Shown: in pieces, positions 9,071 to 18,002 of the stretch
Layout: each line of letters starts with the position of its first letter
Position numbering within the stretch: position 1 is the first letter of the stretch
Assembly: GCA_947493955.1 (NCBI GenBank)
Contig: CANLSQ010000001.1
Coordinates: 310,001-374,000 of the forward strand
Direction of reading: 5' to 3'
DNA length: 64,000 bases
Source: an uncultured Sphingomonadaceae bacterium
GTDB taxonomy: Bacteria > Pseudomonadota > Alphaproteobacteria > Sphingomonadales > Sphingomonadaceae
Notes under the pieces: generated by a model
The model's database searches: none
What the model was told of the DNA's origin: nothing
Seen by the model: only the letters and a program-made list of their open reading frames with translations
Program-made: the position numbers and the translations under genes

Positions 9071-9867
9071 GGCGGTTGCTAAATCGCGTTCATTGGCCGC
9101 TATGGGTGGTTCTGGTCCTGATCGCTCTGGCGTTGATTCTACCGCTCGTATCGCCGTGGACCTATGATCAAATTGACTGGGAGGCCGTGCGTGCGCCTGC
9201 TTTCAGCGGATCGCATATATTTGGCACAGATGAGATAGGCCGCGATCGGCTCGCGCGCCTTGCTGCCGGGACGCAGGTCACGCTAATGGTCGCGATAGCG
9301 GCCGCTCTGGTGTCTCTGGTCGTCGGCATCGCCTGGGGCGCAACTGCGGGTTGGGTTGGCGGAAAGGTTGATGAAGCGATGATGCGTTTTGTCGATGCGC
9401 TCTATGCGCTGCCGTTCATGTTCATCGTCATTCTGCTGATGGTGATTTTCGGCCGCTCGATTTTGCTGGTCTTTATTGGTATTGGACTGGTTGAGTGGCT
9501 AACCATGGCGCGTGTGGTGCGTGGACAGGTGATGGCACTAAAACAGAGGCCTTTCATATTGGCTGCTGAAGCCGCTGGAACGCCGCCACGTACCATTATC
9601 CTGAAACATGTCTTGCCCAATATCGCCGGCGTTGCGTTGGCCTATTTGATGCTGACCGTGCCTCAGGTGGTAATGGTCGAGAGCTTCCTTTCATTCCTTG
9701 GTTTAGGTGTGCAGGAGCCGCTGACATCGCTGGGCATATTGGTCAAGGAAGGCGCCGATGACATGGATATGACGCCCTTGGGTTTGCTATTACCCGGCGG
9801 ACTTTTGGTTATCATTCTGGTTTGTCTGACAATTGAGGGCGAACGCCTGCGAGATATCTTCTCATGA
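9067..9867 (+). CDS. ABC transporter permease, OppC/DppC type
   Basis: A 266-residue second permease of the same importer. The family marker FGTDEIGRDRLARL is near residue 50, several membrane helices follow, and the EAA-loop-like segment RPFILAAEAAGTPPRTIILKHVLPN precedes the C-terminal helices. It overlaps both neighbours by 4 nt (ATGA), implying translational coupling and fixed stoichiometry with the OppB-type subunit and the fused ATPase. Confidence 0.92.
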   Translation: MRRLLNRVHWPLWVVLVLIALALILPLVSPWTYDQIDWEAVRAPAFSGSHIFGTDEIGRDRLARLAAGTQVTLMVAIAAALVSLVVGIAWGATAGWVGGKVDEAMMRFVDALYALPFMFIVILLMVIFGRSILLVFIGIGLVEWLTMARVVRGQVMALKQRPFILAAEAAGTPPRTIILKHVLPNIAGVALAYLMLTVPQVVMVESFLSFLGLGVQEPLTSLGILVKEGADDMDMTPLGLLLPGGLLVIILVCLTIEGERLRDIFS

Positions 9868-11411
9868 GCCTATATGAGATACGTGATATGGCCATTCAAA
9901 TTGATGGCAGGCAACTGGTAGAAGGCGTCAATATCTCGGTTGAAGCTGGTAAATGCACAGCGATTATCGGTGCGTCCGGTTCGGGAAAAAGCCTTTCCTG
10001 CCTGACACCATTTGGCCTGACTCCGGGTAAAGCGGTCGGTTCCATCAAGCTGGACGGCATCGACCTGTTAAAGGCGAACGCGCATCAACAAATGAAGCTC
10101 CGCAGCCATTTGACAGGCTTTGTATTTCAACAGCCATTGACGGCACTGACGCCGCATTTGACCATCGGTGCACAGCTTAAGGAAGCGGCGGCCCAGGCCG
10201 GACCACCGGCCTTGTCCAGGCACGATCTGGCGCAAAAACTGGAACGGGTAGGTCTGTCACGAGCGGATGAACGGCTGGACCAGTTTCCTCATCGGTTATC
10301 GGGAGGGGAACGTCAGCGTGTCATGATCGCGGCTGCAATTGCTCACAAACCTAAATTGCTTATCGCCGACGAACCGACCAGTGCGCTTGACGCCAGCCTG
10401 CGCGGAGAGATCATGACGCTGCTCGATGATCTACGCGAAGAGCAGAGGCTTGCGATGTTACTGGTCAGTCATGACCTTGCCTCGGTAGAGAATCATGCTG
10501 ATCATCTGATTGTTATGGAAGAGGGCAGGGTGGTGGAAAGTAGTCCCACAGCCGATCTGATCGCCTGTCCGAAAAAAGATTATACCAAGCGACTGATCGC
10601 GGCAACGCCGCGACTGTATGAGCCACCGCCTGACCTTCCCGCGACTGGCCATGTCCTGATCGATACCAAAGACGTAAATATCGTTTTTCCAAAACCGGGC
10701 TGGCGACGCGGTAAAATTGAAGCTGTCGTAGATGCGTCCTTGACCGTGAGAAAGGGCGAAGCACTAGCCATCGTCGGTGGTTCCGGATCTGGCAAATCCA
10801 CTTTGGGAAGAGCCATTGCGGGAATTGGTCCGCTCACGTCGGGGGTGATCAGCTGGCGGGGAGAGCATTTGCCCGAACGTCGCGACCGGAATCTTGCTAT
10901 GCGGGCACTGATTCAGCCCGTATTTCAGGACCCGGTGGCGAGTCTGGATCCGCAATGGAAACTGCGTGATATCATCTCAGAACCACTGAAAAACCTGCGA
11001 CCGGATATCAACCAGCAAACTCGTGAAGAGATGGTGCTCAAAGCGCTATATGATGTAAAATTGGGCGAAGAGTATCTTGATCGTAAACCGGCAAGCCTTT
11101 CCGGCGGTCAGGCGCAACGTGTGGCTATAGCCCGGGCGATAATAGCCGGTCCCGAACTGCTGGTCCTCGATGAGGCAACCTCTGCGCTTGATCCGTTGGT
11201 GGGGTCATCCATCTTACAACTGCTTGCCGAATTGCAGCGGAGCAAGGAAATCAGTCTCATTCTGATCACGCATGATATCGCCTCTGCGCGGAGAATCTGC
11301 CATCGGATTGCGGTGCTTGACGAGGGGCATATTGTCGAGATTGGAGAGATGGAAACTGTTATAGGTAATCCGCAAGCTGTGGCTACCCAGAAACTGGTCG
11401 CGGCCAGCTGA
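9864..11411 (+). CDS. ABC transporter ATP-binding protein, tandem (DppD-DppF fusion, YejF-like)
   Basis: A 515-residue double ATPase. The first nucleotide-binding domain has Walker A GASGSGKS, signature LSGGERQRV and Walker B LLIADEPTSALD. The second has GGSGSGKST, LSGGQAQRV and LLVLDEATSALD. Both halves keep complete catalytic motifs, so both sites should work. The short linker contains the proline-rich peptide-importer region (TPRLYEPPPDLP). The gene closes an operon of two permeases plus a fused ATPase, with a strong terminator directly downstream. The substrate-binding protein is missing. Confidence 0.93.
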   Translation: MSLYEIRDMAIQIDGRQLVEGVNISVEAGKCTAIIGASGSGKSLSCLTPFGLTPGKAVGSIKLDGIDLLKANAHQQMKLRSHLTGFVFQQPLTALTPHLTIGAQLKEAAAQAGPPALSRHDLAQKLERVGLSRADERLDQFPHRLSGGERQRVMIAAAIAHKPKLLIADEPTSALDASLRGEIMTLLDDLREEQRLAMLLVSHDLASVENHADHLIVMEEGRVVESSPTADLIACPKKDYTKRLIAATPRLYEPPPDLPATGHVLIDTKDVNIVFPKPGWRRGKIEAVVDASLTVRKGEALAIVGGSGSGKSTLGRAIAGIGPLTSGVISWRGEHLPERRDRNLAMRALIQPVFQDPVASLDPQWKLRDIISEPLKNLRPDINQQTREEMVLKALYDVKLGEEYLDRKPASLSGGQAQRVAIARAIIAGPELLVLDEATSALDPLVGSSILQLLAELQRSKEISLILITHDIASARRICHRIAVLDEGHIVEIGEMETVIGNPQAVATQKLVAAS

Positions 11412-11424
11412 ACCATATAGACCG

Positions 11425-11459
11425 AAAAAAGGCCGCTCTCCCCCGAGAGCGGCCTTTTA
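11425..11459. terminator. Rho-independent terminator, usable from both sides
   Basis: AAGGCCGCTCT and its complement form a GC-rich hairpin with a tiny CCCC-type loop. It is flanked by an A-run on the left and a T-run on the right. It lies between the end of the ABC operon and the convergent porin gene and can serve both. Confidence 0.85.
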
Positions 11460-11495
11460 TGACGAACCTAAGTGTGAATTCAGACCCAATGGGTT

Positions 11496-12272
11496 TTAGA
11501 AGGATACGCCTAATGTGAATACGACTGCGCTGTCAGTGAAGTTATTGACCGATGGCGCGTCTGTATCGGTGTAAGCGACGCTGGCGGTGAGGTTCTCGGT
11601 AATCGCCCAATCGGCACCAAGCATCCAATCAATGTAATTGTCATCACCAAAGACACCAACAGGGTTACCCAATGAGCCATCATTGATACCAATATTTGCA
11701 TTTAGTGTGATCGGCGTATTTGGAATGCCGCCAGAAACGCCAGTATAGATGTAAATATTGTCACTGTTTCCGAGGCTGTCCTGCGACCAGGCGTAAGCGA
11801 GGCCGGATGTCAGTTCAACAGGGCCGAGCGTAGTCGAAACAGAAGCATAGGGTTCAAAATAGTCACTCGGACCAGCAGCTCCGCCTTCACCATTCGGATA
11901 AACATAGTAGAGCAGCCCAACGTCAAGCGTGAGGCCATCTGTGACATCACCGGACCAACCACCATAGAGGTCAAGCTCTGTGTGACCAAAGGTTGCGCTA
12001 TCTTCGATAGAAGAGGCCCAGGTACCGATGTAGAAGCCACTTTCATGAGCGACATCAATTCCGCCCTGAACAGCAATGTCGCCGTCTGAGAAAGACAGGC
12101 CGCGGAAGCGGTAATCAGATGTGAGAGCAGCATTTCCGGAAATCGTAATTCCGCTGCCTTCAATTTCTTGAGCGAGAGCAGGTGATGCTGCGGTTGCTAG
12201 TAAAATAGCCGAAAGACCAATGATCCCCGATTTAGTTTTTTTGCCAAATTTGGCATTTGTGGACGTGCGCAT
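11496..12272 (-). CDS. TorF family putative outer-membrane porin
   Basis: A 258-residue beta-barrel protein of the TorF/TIGR02001 family. A signal peptide (GLSAILLATAASPALAQ) is followed by the family's opening GNAALTSDYRFRGLSFSDGD. Amphipathic strands alternate to the end, and the chain finishes with the aromatic terminus VFTLGVSF used for barrel assembly. The reading frame stays open 35 codons upstream. The ATG at 12272 is chosen because it has AAAGGGA at the right distance and directly precedes the signal peptide. Substrate unknown. Confidence 0.87.
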   Translation of the reverse strand: MRTSTNAKFGKKTKSGIIGLSAILLATAASPALAQEIEGSGITISGNAALTSDYRFRGLSFSDGDIAVQGGIDVAHESGFYIGTWASSIEDSATFGHTELDLYGGWSGDVTDGLTLDVGLLYYVYPNGEGGAAGPSDYFEPYASVSTTLGPVELTSGLAYAWSQDSLGNSDNIYIYTGVSGGIPNTPITLNANIGINDGSLGNPVGVFGDDNYIDWMLGADWAITENLTASVAYTDTDAPSVNNFTDSAVVFTLGVSF

Positions 12273-12509
12273 GAAAATCCCTTTCTGGTTGATGCGTATC
12301 GCCCCTCCTGGAATTTGTCCCGGTTGTCTTTTTATTGCGTCAACAGAGCCGACGACAGACAATCTCAAAACATGCAAGAAAAAGCTGCATCATATTGCTG
12401 CGCCGCACAACAAAAAAATGACAGCAAATATGACATATTTTGATAGTGTTGCAAATCAGCATCATGTCACTGATTGGCCGCAAACCGCTCTGTTTAGGGC
12501 TTGTTAACT

Positions 12510-12899
12510 ATGGTAACCTATCTGACAGCTATGTCGAAAATTGATTCTATAGAAAAGGCGGATAATTGTAGCGGCGGCTTTGTCGGCAGCTTTGAACGCC
12601 TGCAGGCAGTCGAATCGGTTGTCGGACTTGTAGCGCATATGACAAATGCGTCGGATTCTCACGCATTGGTGTTGTCTGACCCCGCGGAGATGGAATCGGC
12701 CTACAAACATAGCTTGCCGATGACCCAGAAATGTTTTGATCGTGGATGCGATGATTTGGCTGTGATGGCGCAATCAGGGGCGAAGGCTTTGCTGCACTTG
12801 AATTCAACGGGGCGAGGCAGAGTCGATATTGCTGCCCAGAGGTTGATGCAGGAAATCCAAATGTCCGGACGCCGAACCCTGGATCTGCTTCAAAAATAG
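12510..12899 (+). CDS. Hypothetical protein, mostly helical
   Basis: About 129 residues with no family I recognise. The sequence is predicted largely alpha-helical, without a signal peptide or membrane span, and it ends SGRRTLDLLQK. Start codons are possible at 12501 (TTG), 12510 (ATG) and 12531 (ATG, giving MSKIDSIEKA). None has a convincing ribosome site, so the start is uncertain. It is divergent from the porin gene (237 bp apart) and convergent with the MscS gene (5 nt apart). Coding status rests on open frame and base composition only. Confidence 0.6.
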   Translation: MVTYLTAMSKIDSIEKADNCSGGFVGSFERLQAVESVVGLVAHMTNASDSHALVLSDPAEMESAYKHSLPMTQKCFDRGCDDLAVMAQSGAKALLHLNSTGRGRVDIAAQRLMQEIQMSGRRTLDLLQK

Positions 12900-12904
12900 A
12901 TCAG

Positions 12905-14200
12905 CTATTTGGCCGAAATCTGGACGGCTCCCGTCTCCGGAAGTGATCTGATGTGCACATCGCGCTGCGGGAACGGAATTTCTACGTCATTTTCCTTGAA
13001 CAGGTCCCAGACCCTTTTGAGCACGGCTGCCTTGAAATTGCCGACACCTGATTCCGGATCCTTTATCCAGCACCTAATTTCAAAGTTCACACTATTGTCG
13101 CCAAATTCGAGCATCCAGACCACCGGTTTTGGATGATTGAGAACGCGAGGAACATCGACGCAAGCCTGCTTCATCAGTTCAATGACCTGATCCATATCGC
13201 TATCGTATGAAACACCCACCGGAATGCTGATCCGGACATTCTTGTTCGAATAGGACCAGTTTTCCACCTCCTGCGTCATTAGATTTTCATTGGGAATCAG
13301 ATGTTCTTTTCCTTCTCGGGTGAGCACAGACACCGCGCGAACACCGATTTTGTTGACCCAGCCAAAACTGTCACCAACGGCGATCACGTCACCGGGCTTG
13401 ATTGACCGGTCCATCAACAGGATGATCCCGGCAATCAAGTTTCCGATCGTTTTCTGCATCCCGAAACCGATGGCCAGACCAAATGCACCTGAAAAGACCG
13501 CCAGTGCAGTGAGATCGATGCCCAAAACGTCAAGGCCCAGCATGAAAGCGGCGGCCAGTATGGCAACGGTTGCCAGTTTCTGGCCAAGCACTTTTTGCGC
13601 TCCATCGAGATCGCTATTGCCGATGACATGAGTGACAAGTTTCATCAATACACGGGCGACGGCGAGTAGAATGACTGCTGTCATGATGGTCGTGACGACG
13701 GCTAGCAGTGATATCCGGTTGGTCCCCACATCAATGCCAACTCGCTCCAGCGCGATGGTAATGCGGTCAATATTCCCGACAAGGCCGAGTGCCGCTGAGA
13801 CAAAGACGGTGAGCCCCATGGCGGTGCCGAGCCAGTCCGGCATCCGGACCCCGCGGATCAGATCATTTGTGAACAGACCCATGGTAATTGCAATGGTCAG
13901 AGCAAAGATAACCTGCGGGATAAGCTGCCATTGCCATATCGCGAGGAAGAAACCGCACAATATAAAGGTCGTCGCTCGCCGCGTCATGTCGCGGATGCGG
14001 CGTCCGGCCAGATCGCTTTCGTAACCTGCTCGCGTCTCCCAGATATGCCGCAGCTTCGGCCCTATATATTTGCTGAGGAGCCAGCCGCAAACCAGCGCGA
14101 ATGCGACCAGGCCAGCAGCGATACCGCTTTCTATATATTGGACATTGCGCGGCGTATCTGGCGCGAGGGATTCAAGATAACGGACGATTTCTTGCATCAT
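12905..14200 (-). CDS. MscS-family mechanosensitive ion channel
   Basis: A 431-residue membrane channel with several N-terminal helices, then the pore-lining helix and MscS beta-domain. The conserved stretch GLAIGFGMQKTIGNLIAGIILLMDRSIKPGD (split here by family alignment at about residues 241-271) is the pore/beta-domain entry. DSFGWVNKIGVRAVSVLTREGKEHLIPNE follows it and the C-terminal vestibule comes after. It is larger than E. coli MscS because of extra N-terminal helices. Its start overlaps the end of the cystathionine lyase gene by 4 nt. Confidence 0.9.
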   Translation of the reverse strand: MMQEIVRYLESLAPDTPRNVQYIESGIAAGLVAFALVCGWLLSKYIGPKLRHIWETRAGYESDLAGRRIRDMTRRATTFILCGFFLAIWQWQLIPQVIFALTIAITMGLFTNDLIRGVRMPDWLGTAMGLTVFVSAALGLVGNIDRITIALERVGIDVGTNRISLLAVVTTIMTAVILLAVARVLMKLVTHVIGNSDLDGAQKVLGQKLATVAILAAAFMLGLDVLGIDLTALAVFSGAFGLAIGFGMQKTIGNLIAGIILLMDRSIKPGDVIAVGDSFGWVNKIGVRAVSVLTREGKEHLIPNENLMTQEVENWSYSNKNVRISIPVGVSYDSDMDQVIELMKQACVDVPRVLNHPKPVVWMLEFGDNSVNFEIRCWIKDPESGVGNFKAAVLKRVWDLFKENDVEIPFPQRDVHIRSLPETGAVQISAK

Positions 14201-15405
14201 AAGGCATTGTTATAGTGTTCAAAGGCTTTGGCAAGATCGGCGATTAAATCGTCGGGATCTTCAAGGCCAACATGAAGTCGCACCAACGCACCCTTCATCG
14301 TCCACTCGGTGGCGGTGCGATATTTGCCGGGATCAACGGGTAGAGCCAGACTTTCAAAGCCACCCCAGCTGTATCCAATGCCAAAGAGAGCCAGCGAATC
14401 TATAAAAACCGCTCTCGACTTTTCATCGCCGTCGATCAACTGGAAGGAAAACAACCCTGATGCCCCGTCAAAGTCGCGTTTCCAGATTTCATGTCCCGGG
14501 CAATCTGGCAGGGCGGGATGTAATACCAGCCCGACTTCATCCCGTTCTTTCAGCCAATGAGCGATGGTTAGTGCCGATTGTTCGTGCTGTTTCAACCTGA
14601 CTTCCAAAGTCCGCAATCCCCTGGCAGCCAGATAGGCATCATCCGGAGAAACAACTTGACCCAGTCGCTGCGCTGTGCGCCGAAGTCGCGTCCAATATCT
14701 GTCATGAGTTGTCGCAGCCCCCATCATGACATCGCTATGACCGACGATATATTTTGTGGCAGCCACAATGGATATATCAACACCTTTACTCAAAGCCGGA
14801 AAAAAGCGGGACGTTGCCCATGTATTGTCCAACAGGCTTGTAATGCCGGCTTCTTTTGCTGCCGAGCAAATTGCCGGAACGTCTTGTACTTCAAAAGTCA
14901 GACTGCCTGGACTTTCAAGCAATATCGCTTTTGTCTTGTCAGTGAAAAGGCTGCCAATCTCAGCACCAATCAGCGGATCATAATAGCGCGCCGTTATACC
15001 CATGCGTTTCAGGAAGGCATCGGCATAGCTGCGGCTTGGATCATAGCTGCTGTCTGTGAGCAGCACTTCGTCTCCAGGCTTGACGACCGCTAACATCGCG
15101 CAGGCAATTGCTGCGACACCGGAAGGGTAGAGCATGGTACCGGCGGCACCGGGCTCCATTTCGGTGAGTGCATCGGCCAGAGACCATTGTGTAGGGGAAC
15201 CGCGCCGACCGTAGAAAAACTGACCGTCAGCGTTAGATGAGAGGCCTGCTCTTAAATCGGCAACACTGTCATAGAGATGCGTGCTGGCGCGCCAGACGGG
15301 CGGATTGACCACCGCCTCGATCCATTCCTTGCGCCTGCCGCTGGTGACTGCCTGTGTTGCAGGCTTTTTCGAGTTTTGCGAGCTATCGGTCAATTGCTGT
15401 TCCAA
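14197..15405 (-). CDS. metC: Cystathionine beta-lyase
   Basis: A 402-residue PLP enzyme of the Cys/Met metabolism family. It would split cystathionine to homocysteine, ammonia and pyruvate. The Schiff-base lysine lies in SIVAATKYIVGHSDVMMG. YGRRGSPTQ and LLDNTWATSRFFPAL are further family motifs, the latter characteristic of MetC-type lyases. It lies between a mercaptopyruvate sulfurtransferase upstream (16 nt gap) and an MscS channel downstream (overlap). Other members of this fold (cystathionine gamma-synthase or gamma-lyase) are less likely given the MetC-like motifs. Confidence 0.88.
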   Translation of the reverse strand: MEQQLTDSSQNSKKPATQAVTSGRRKEWIEAVVNPPVWRASTHLYDSVADLRAGLSSNADGQFFYGRRGSPTQWSLADALTEMEPGAAGTMLYPSGVAAIACAMLAVVKPGDEVLLTDSSYDPSRSYADAFLKRMGITARYYDPLIGAEIGSLFTDKTKAILLESPGSLTFEVQDVPAICSAAKEAGITSLLDNTWATSRFFPALSKGVDISIVAATKYIVGHSDVMMGAATTHDRYWTRLRRTAQRLGQVVSPDDAYLAARGLRTLEVRLKQHEQSALTIAHWLKERDEVGLVLHPALPDCPGHEIWKRDFDGASGLFSFQLIDGDEKSRAVFIDSLALFGIGYSWGGFESLALPVDPGKYRTATEWTMKGALVRLHVGLEDPDDLIADLAKAFEHYNNAL

Positions 15406-15420
15406 TAGCCTCCAAAAACA

Positions 15421-16257
15421 TCAGGCGGTTGCTTTGGGCGTATCCGCGTCAGCACCCCATTCGGCCCAACTGCCATCGTAGAGTGCCACTTTTTCGCCGC
15501 CCGCCACCGCAGCAGCAAAGGATACCACGGCGGCTGTCATGCCGGAACCACAGGTCGTAACGACCGGCTTGGCAAGATCAACGCCTGCTCCGTCAAAAAG
15601 AGCTTTCATTTCATCGGCGCTTTTCCAGGTGCCATCGGCATTGAAAAATTCGCTGTGTGGGATGTTGACGGAACCCGGAATGTTGCCGGATACAATGCCG
15701 GGACGCGGATCTTCTTCTGCGCCAGAGAAACGCGCCGCGGGGCGCGCGTCGATAACCTGCTCACCCTTGCTGTGCAGATTTGCCAGCATGTCGGCTTTGG
15801 TGCGGATGTCCTTGTCGTCTTTCCAGACCGTGAAATGACGGTGGCGCAACGCCTCCTTACCGGTTTCAAGCGGACGGCCTTCGGATTTCCATTTAGCAAT
15901 GCCGCCGTCCAATATGGCGACTTCATGGGCTCCAAATATGGTCAGCATCCACCACGCACGAGCAGCGCTTTTCAGAGGACTGTCGTCATAAAGAACGATG
16001 CGACTACCGTCACCAAGACCAAGTGATTGCATGCGGCTGGCAAATTTTTCCGGCGGCGGCAACATGTTTTCGACAGGATTACTGGTATCTGTAAGCTCGC
16101 TGAGGTCCATGAAAACAGCGCCTGGAATATGGCCAGCTTCATATTCAGCAGCAGGATCGCGCCCCGCATCGGGCATGAATTTGGTGGCATCAACAATGCG
16201 CAAATCCGATGCGCCCAGTTCATTTGCAAGCCAGTCTGTTGTTACCAGCAATTCCAT
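15421..16257 (-). CDS. sseA: 3-mercaptopyruvate sulfurtransferase
   Basis: About 278 residues, two rhodanese domains. It transfers sulfur from 3-mercaptopyruvate to a thiol or cyanide acceptor. The active-site loop CGSGMTAA follows the SseA pattern rather than the thiosulfate-type CRKGVT loop, which supports the mercaptopyruvate assignment. The ATG at 16257 has AAGGAGC at ideal spacing; a longer frame to 16311 lacks this. With metC 16 nt downstream it forms a small sulfur-metabolism unit. Confidence 0.9.
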   Translation of the reverse strand: MELLVTTDWLANELGASDLRIVDATKFMPDAGRDPAAEYEAGHIPGAVFMDLSELTDTSNPVENMLPPPEKFASRMQSLGLGDGSRIVLYDDSPLKSAARAWWMLTIFGAHEVAILDGGIAKWKSEGRPLETGKEALRHRHFTVWKDDKDIRTKADMLANLHSKGEQVIDARPAARFSGAEEDPRPGIVSGNIPGSVNIPHSEFFNADGTWKSADEMKALFDGAGVDLAKPVVTTCGSGMTAAVVSFAAAVAGGEKVALYDGSWAEWGADADTPKATA

Positions 16258-16400
16258 TTTTTGCTCCTTATGCAAGCGGAGGATCAAATTGCCTCTGCTT
16301 CGAAATATCAACGTTTATCGATTCGTGTTCAAGCCGTCGAGGCTATAACGCATTGAAGATGGAATCCACAGCTTATGTGGCTTTTCGGCAAATGATTGAT

Positions 16401-17930
16401 TTATAACTGTTCCAGAAACTTTTTGGCACTGCCGCGAAGCTGCTTCCGGGCATCGGCGTCCATCTTGTTCCACGTGCGATAAGGCATGGCCAAACGGTTA
16501 TTATCCTTCAGCTTGTCCTCGTTGCGGGCGAGAAAATCCCAGTAAAGCGCATTATATGGACATGCATTCTCACCAACGCGTTTTTTTACGTCATAGCGGC
16601 AGGACGCGCAGTGATCGGACATTTTGTTTATATAGTTGCCAGATGAGGCATATGGTTTCGAAGCAATAATCCCGCCATCGCCAAATTGGCTCATCCCCAA
16701 TGTGTTGGGCAGTTCAACCCATTCGTAAGCATCAGCATAGACTTCCAGATACCACTTATGAACTGCGTGTGGATCAATCCCGGCAATTAATGCGAAATTG
16801 CCCGTTATCATCAGCCTCTGGATGTGATGAGCATAAGCAAGGTCCAATGTTTGCCCGATCGCTTCTGATAAACACAACATGTCGGTATCGCCGGTATAGT
16901 AAAAGTCGGGCAGGGGGCGCCGAGCCTCCAGAAAATTGCGCTGTGCATAATCAGGTCCTTCGCGCCAATATATGCCGCGGACATATTCGCGCCAGCCGAT
17001 AATCTGGCGGATGAAACCCTCGGCCGCATTGAGCGGTACTTTGCCATCCGCATAAAGGTTTGCGACCTCCCGGCAGAGGTCAAGCGGATCCAGTAGGCCG
17101 CTATTGAGATAAGGTGACAGGATAGAGTGCCAGAGAAACGGTTCACCCGTCAGCATAGCGTCTTGATAATCGCCAAATTGAGCCAGTGCGTGATCCAGAA
17201 ATTTACGTCTTTGGCGCAGCGCTTCTTTGCGGGTTACAGCAAAGTGAAAATGATCGAGTGAGCCGGGATGATCGGTAAATTTCTCAGCCACGAGGTTCAG
17301 CACATCTTGTGTGATTTCGTCGGGTTGAAACCGGATCGGTTGCGGCATCATCAAATCGCTTTGTGCTGGTTTACGATTTTCGGCGTCATAGTTCCATTTT
17401 CCGCCTTCCGGTTTGCCATCGTCATCCAACAAGAGTCCTGTTTTACGGCGCATCTCGCGATAGAAAAACTCCATCCGCAGCTGTTTCTTGCCCTCCGCCC
17501 ATTCTTCAAATTCCTGATGGGTGGCGATGAAGCGGTCATCGGGGCAGATGGCAACCGGAACGTCAAACTGGTCCTGCCAGTTTTCTATCATCGCCATCAC
17601 CCGCCACTCACCCGCCTCGGTGATGCGGATTGACTCCACTGGATGCCGTTCCAGTGCCCGGGCCACTTCGCCGGTAAAACTGCCAGTATTTTCAGGATCG
17701 TCCAGGGATACGTAGTCGACTATCCAGCCACGTTCGCGCAGAGCGGCAGCATGGTGCCGCATTGCCGAAAAAATATAGACTATCTTGGCTTTATGATGCT
17801 TCACATAGGTGGTTTCAGCATCAACCTCCATCATCAACAGGATGGATTTATCAGGGTCTTGATCAGACAATGAGGAGATACCATGGGACAGTTGGTCACC
17901 AAGGATGGGGATGAGAGTTTTCTTAGACAT
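16401..17930 (-). CDS. Iron-sulfur photolyase/cryptochrome (PhrB/FeS-BCP type)
   Basis: A 509-residue member of the deoxyribodipyrimidine photolyase-related family, which repairs (6-4) photoproducts with FAD, a ribolumazine antenna and a [4Fe-4S] cluster. The N-terminal antenna domain begins LIPILGDQLSHGIS. The four likely cluster cysteines are one near residue 350 (DMLCLSEA) and C441, C444 and C457 in HCASCRYDVKKRVGENACP. YAHHIQRLMITGNFAL and GWREYVRG are family hallmarks. It is a single gene on the minus strand with 71 nt before the next stop. Confidence 0.92.
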   Translation of the reverse strand: MSKKTLIPILGDQLSHGISSLSDQDPDKSILLMMEVDAETTYVKHHKAKIVYIFSAMRHHAAALRERGWIVDYVSLDDPENTGSFTGEVARALERHPVESIRITEAGEWRVMAMIENWQDQFDVPVAICPDDRFIATHQEFEEWAEGKKQLRMEFFYREMRRKTGLLLDDDGKPEGGKWNYDAENRKPAQSDLMMPQPIRFQPDEITQDVLNLVAEKFTDHPGSLDHFHFAVTRKEALRQRRKFLDHALAQFGDYQDAMLTGEPFLWHSILSPYLNSGLLDPLDLCREVANLYADGKVPLNAAEGFIRQIIGWREYVRGIYWREGPDYAQRNFLEARRPLPDFYYTGDTDMLCLSEAIGQTLDLAYAHHIQRLMITGNFALIAGIDPHAVHKWYLEVYADAYEWVELPNTLGMSQFGDGGIIASKPYASSGNYINKMSDHCASCRYDVKKRVGENACPYNALYWDFLARNEDKLKDNNRLAMPYRTWNKMDADARKQLRGSAKKFLEQL

Positions 17931-18002
17931 GCCGGGTTTCTGGCAGATTATCGATTAAAAAGCAGTCTGTGCTTTAGTGCAAAAGTGCGGAACTTCTGCC
18001 TA

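Noticed and set aside
16366-16385. Hairpin CCACA/TGTGG followed by CTTTT as a terminator
   Set aside because: The T-run is on the plus strand, where no gene reads into it, and the stem is only 5 bp.
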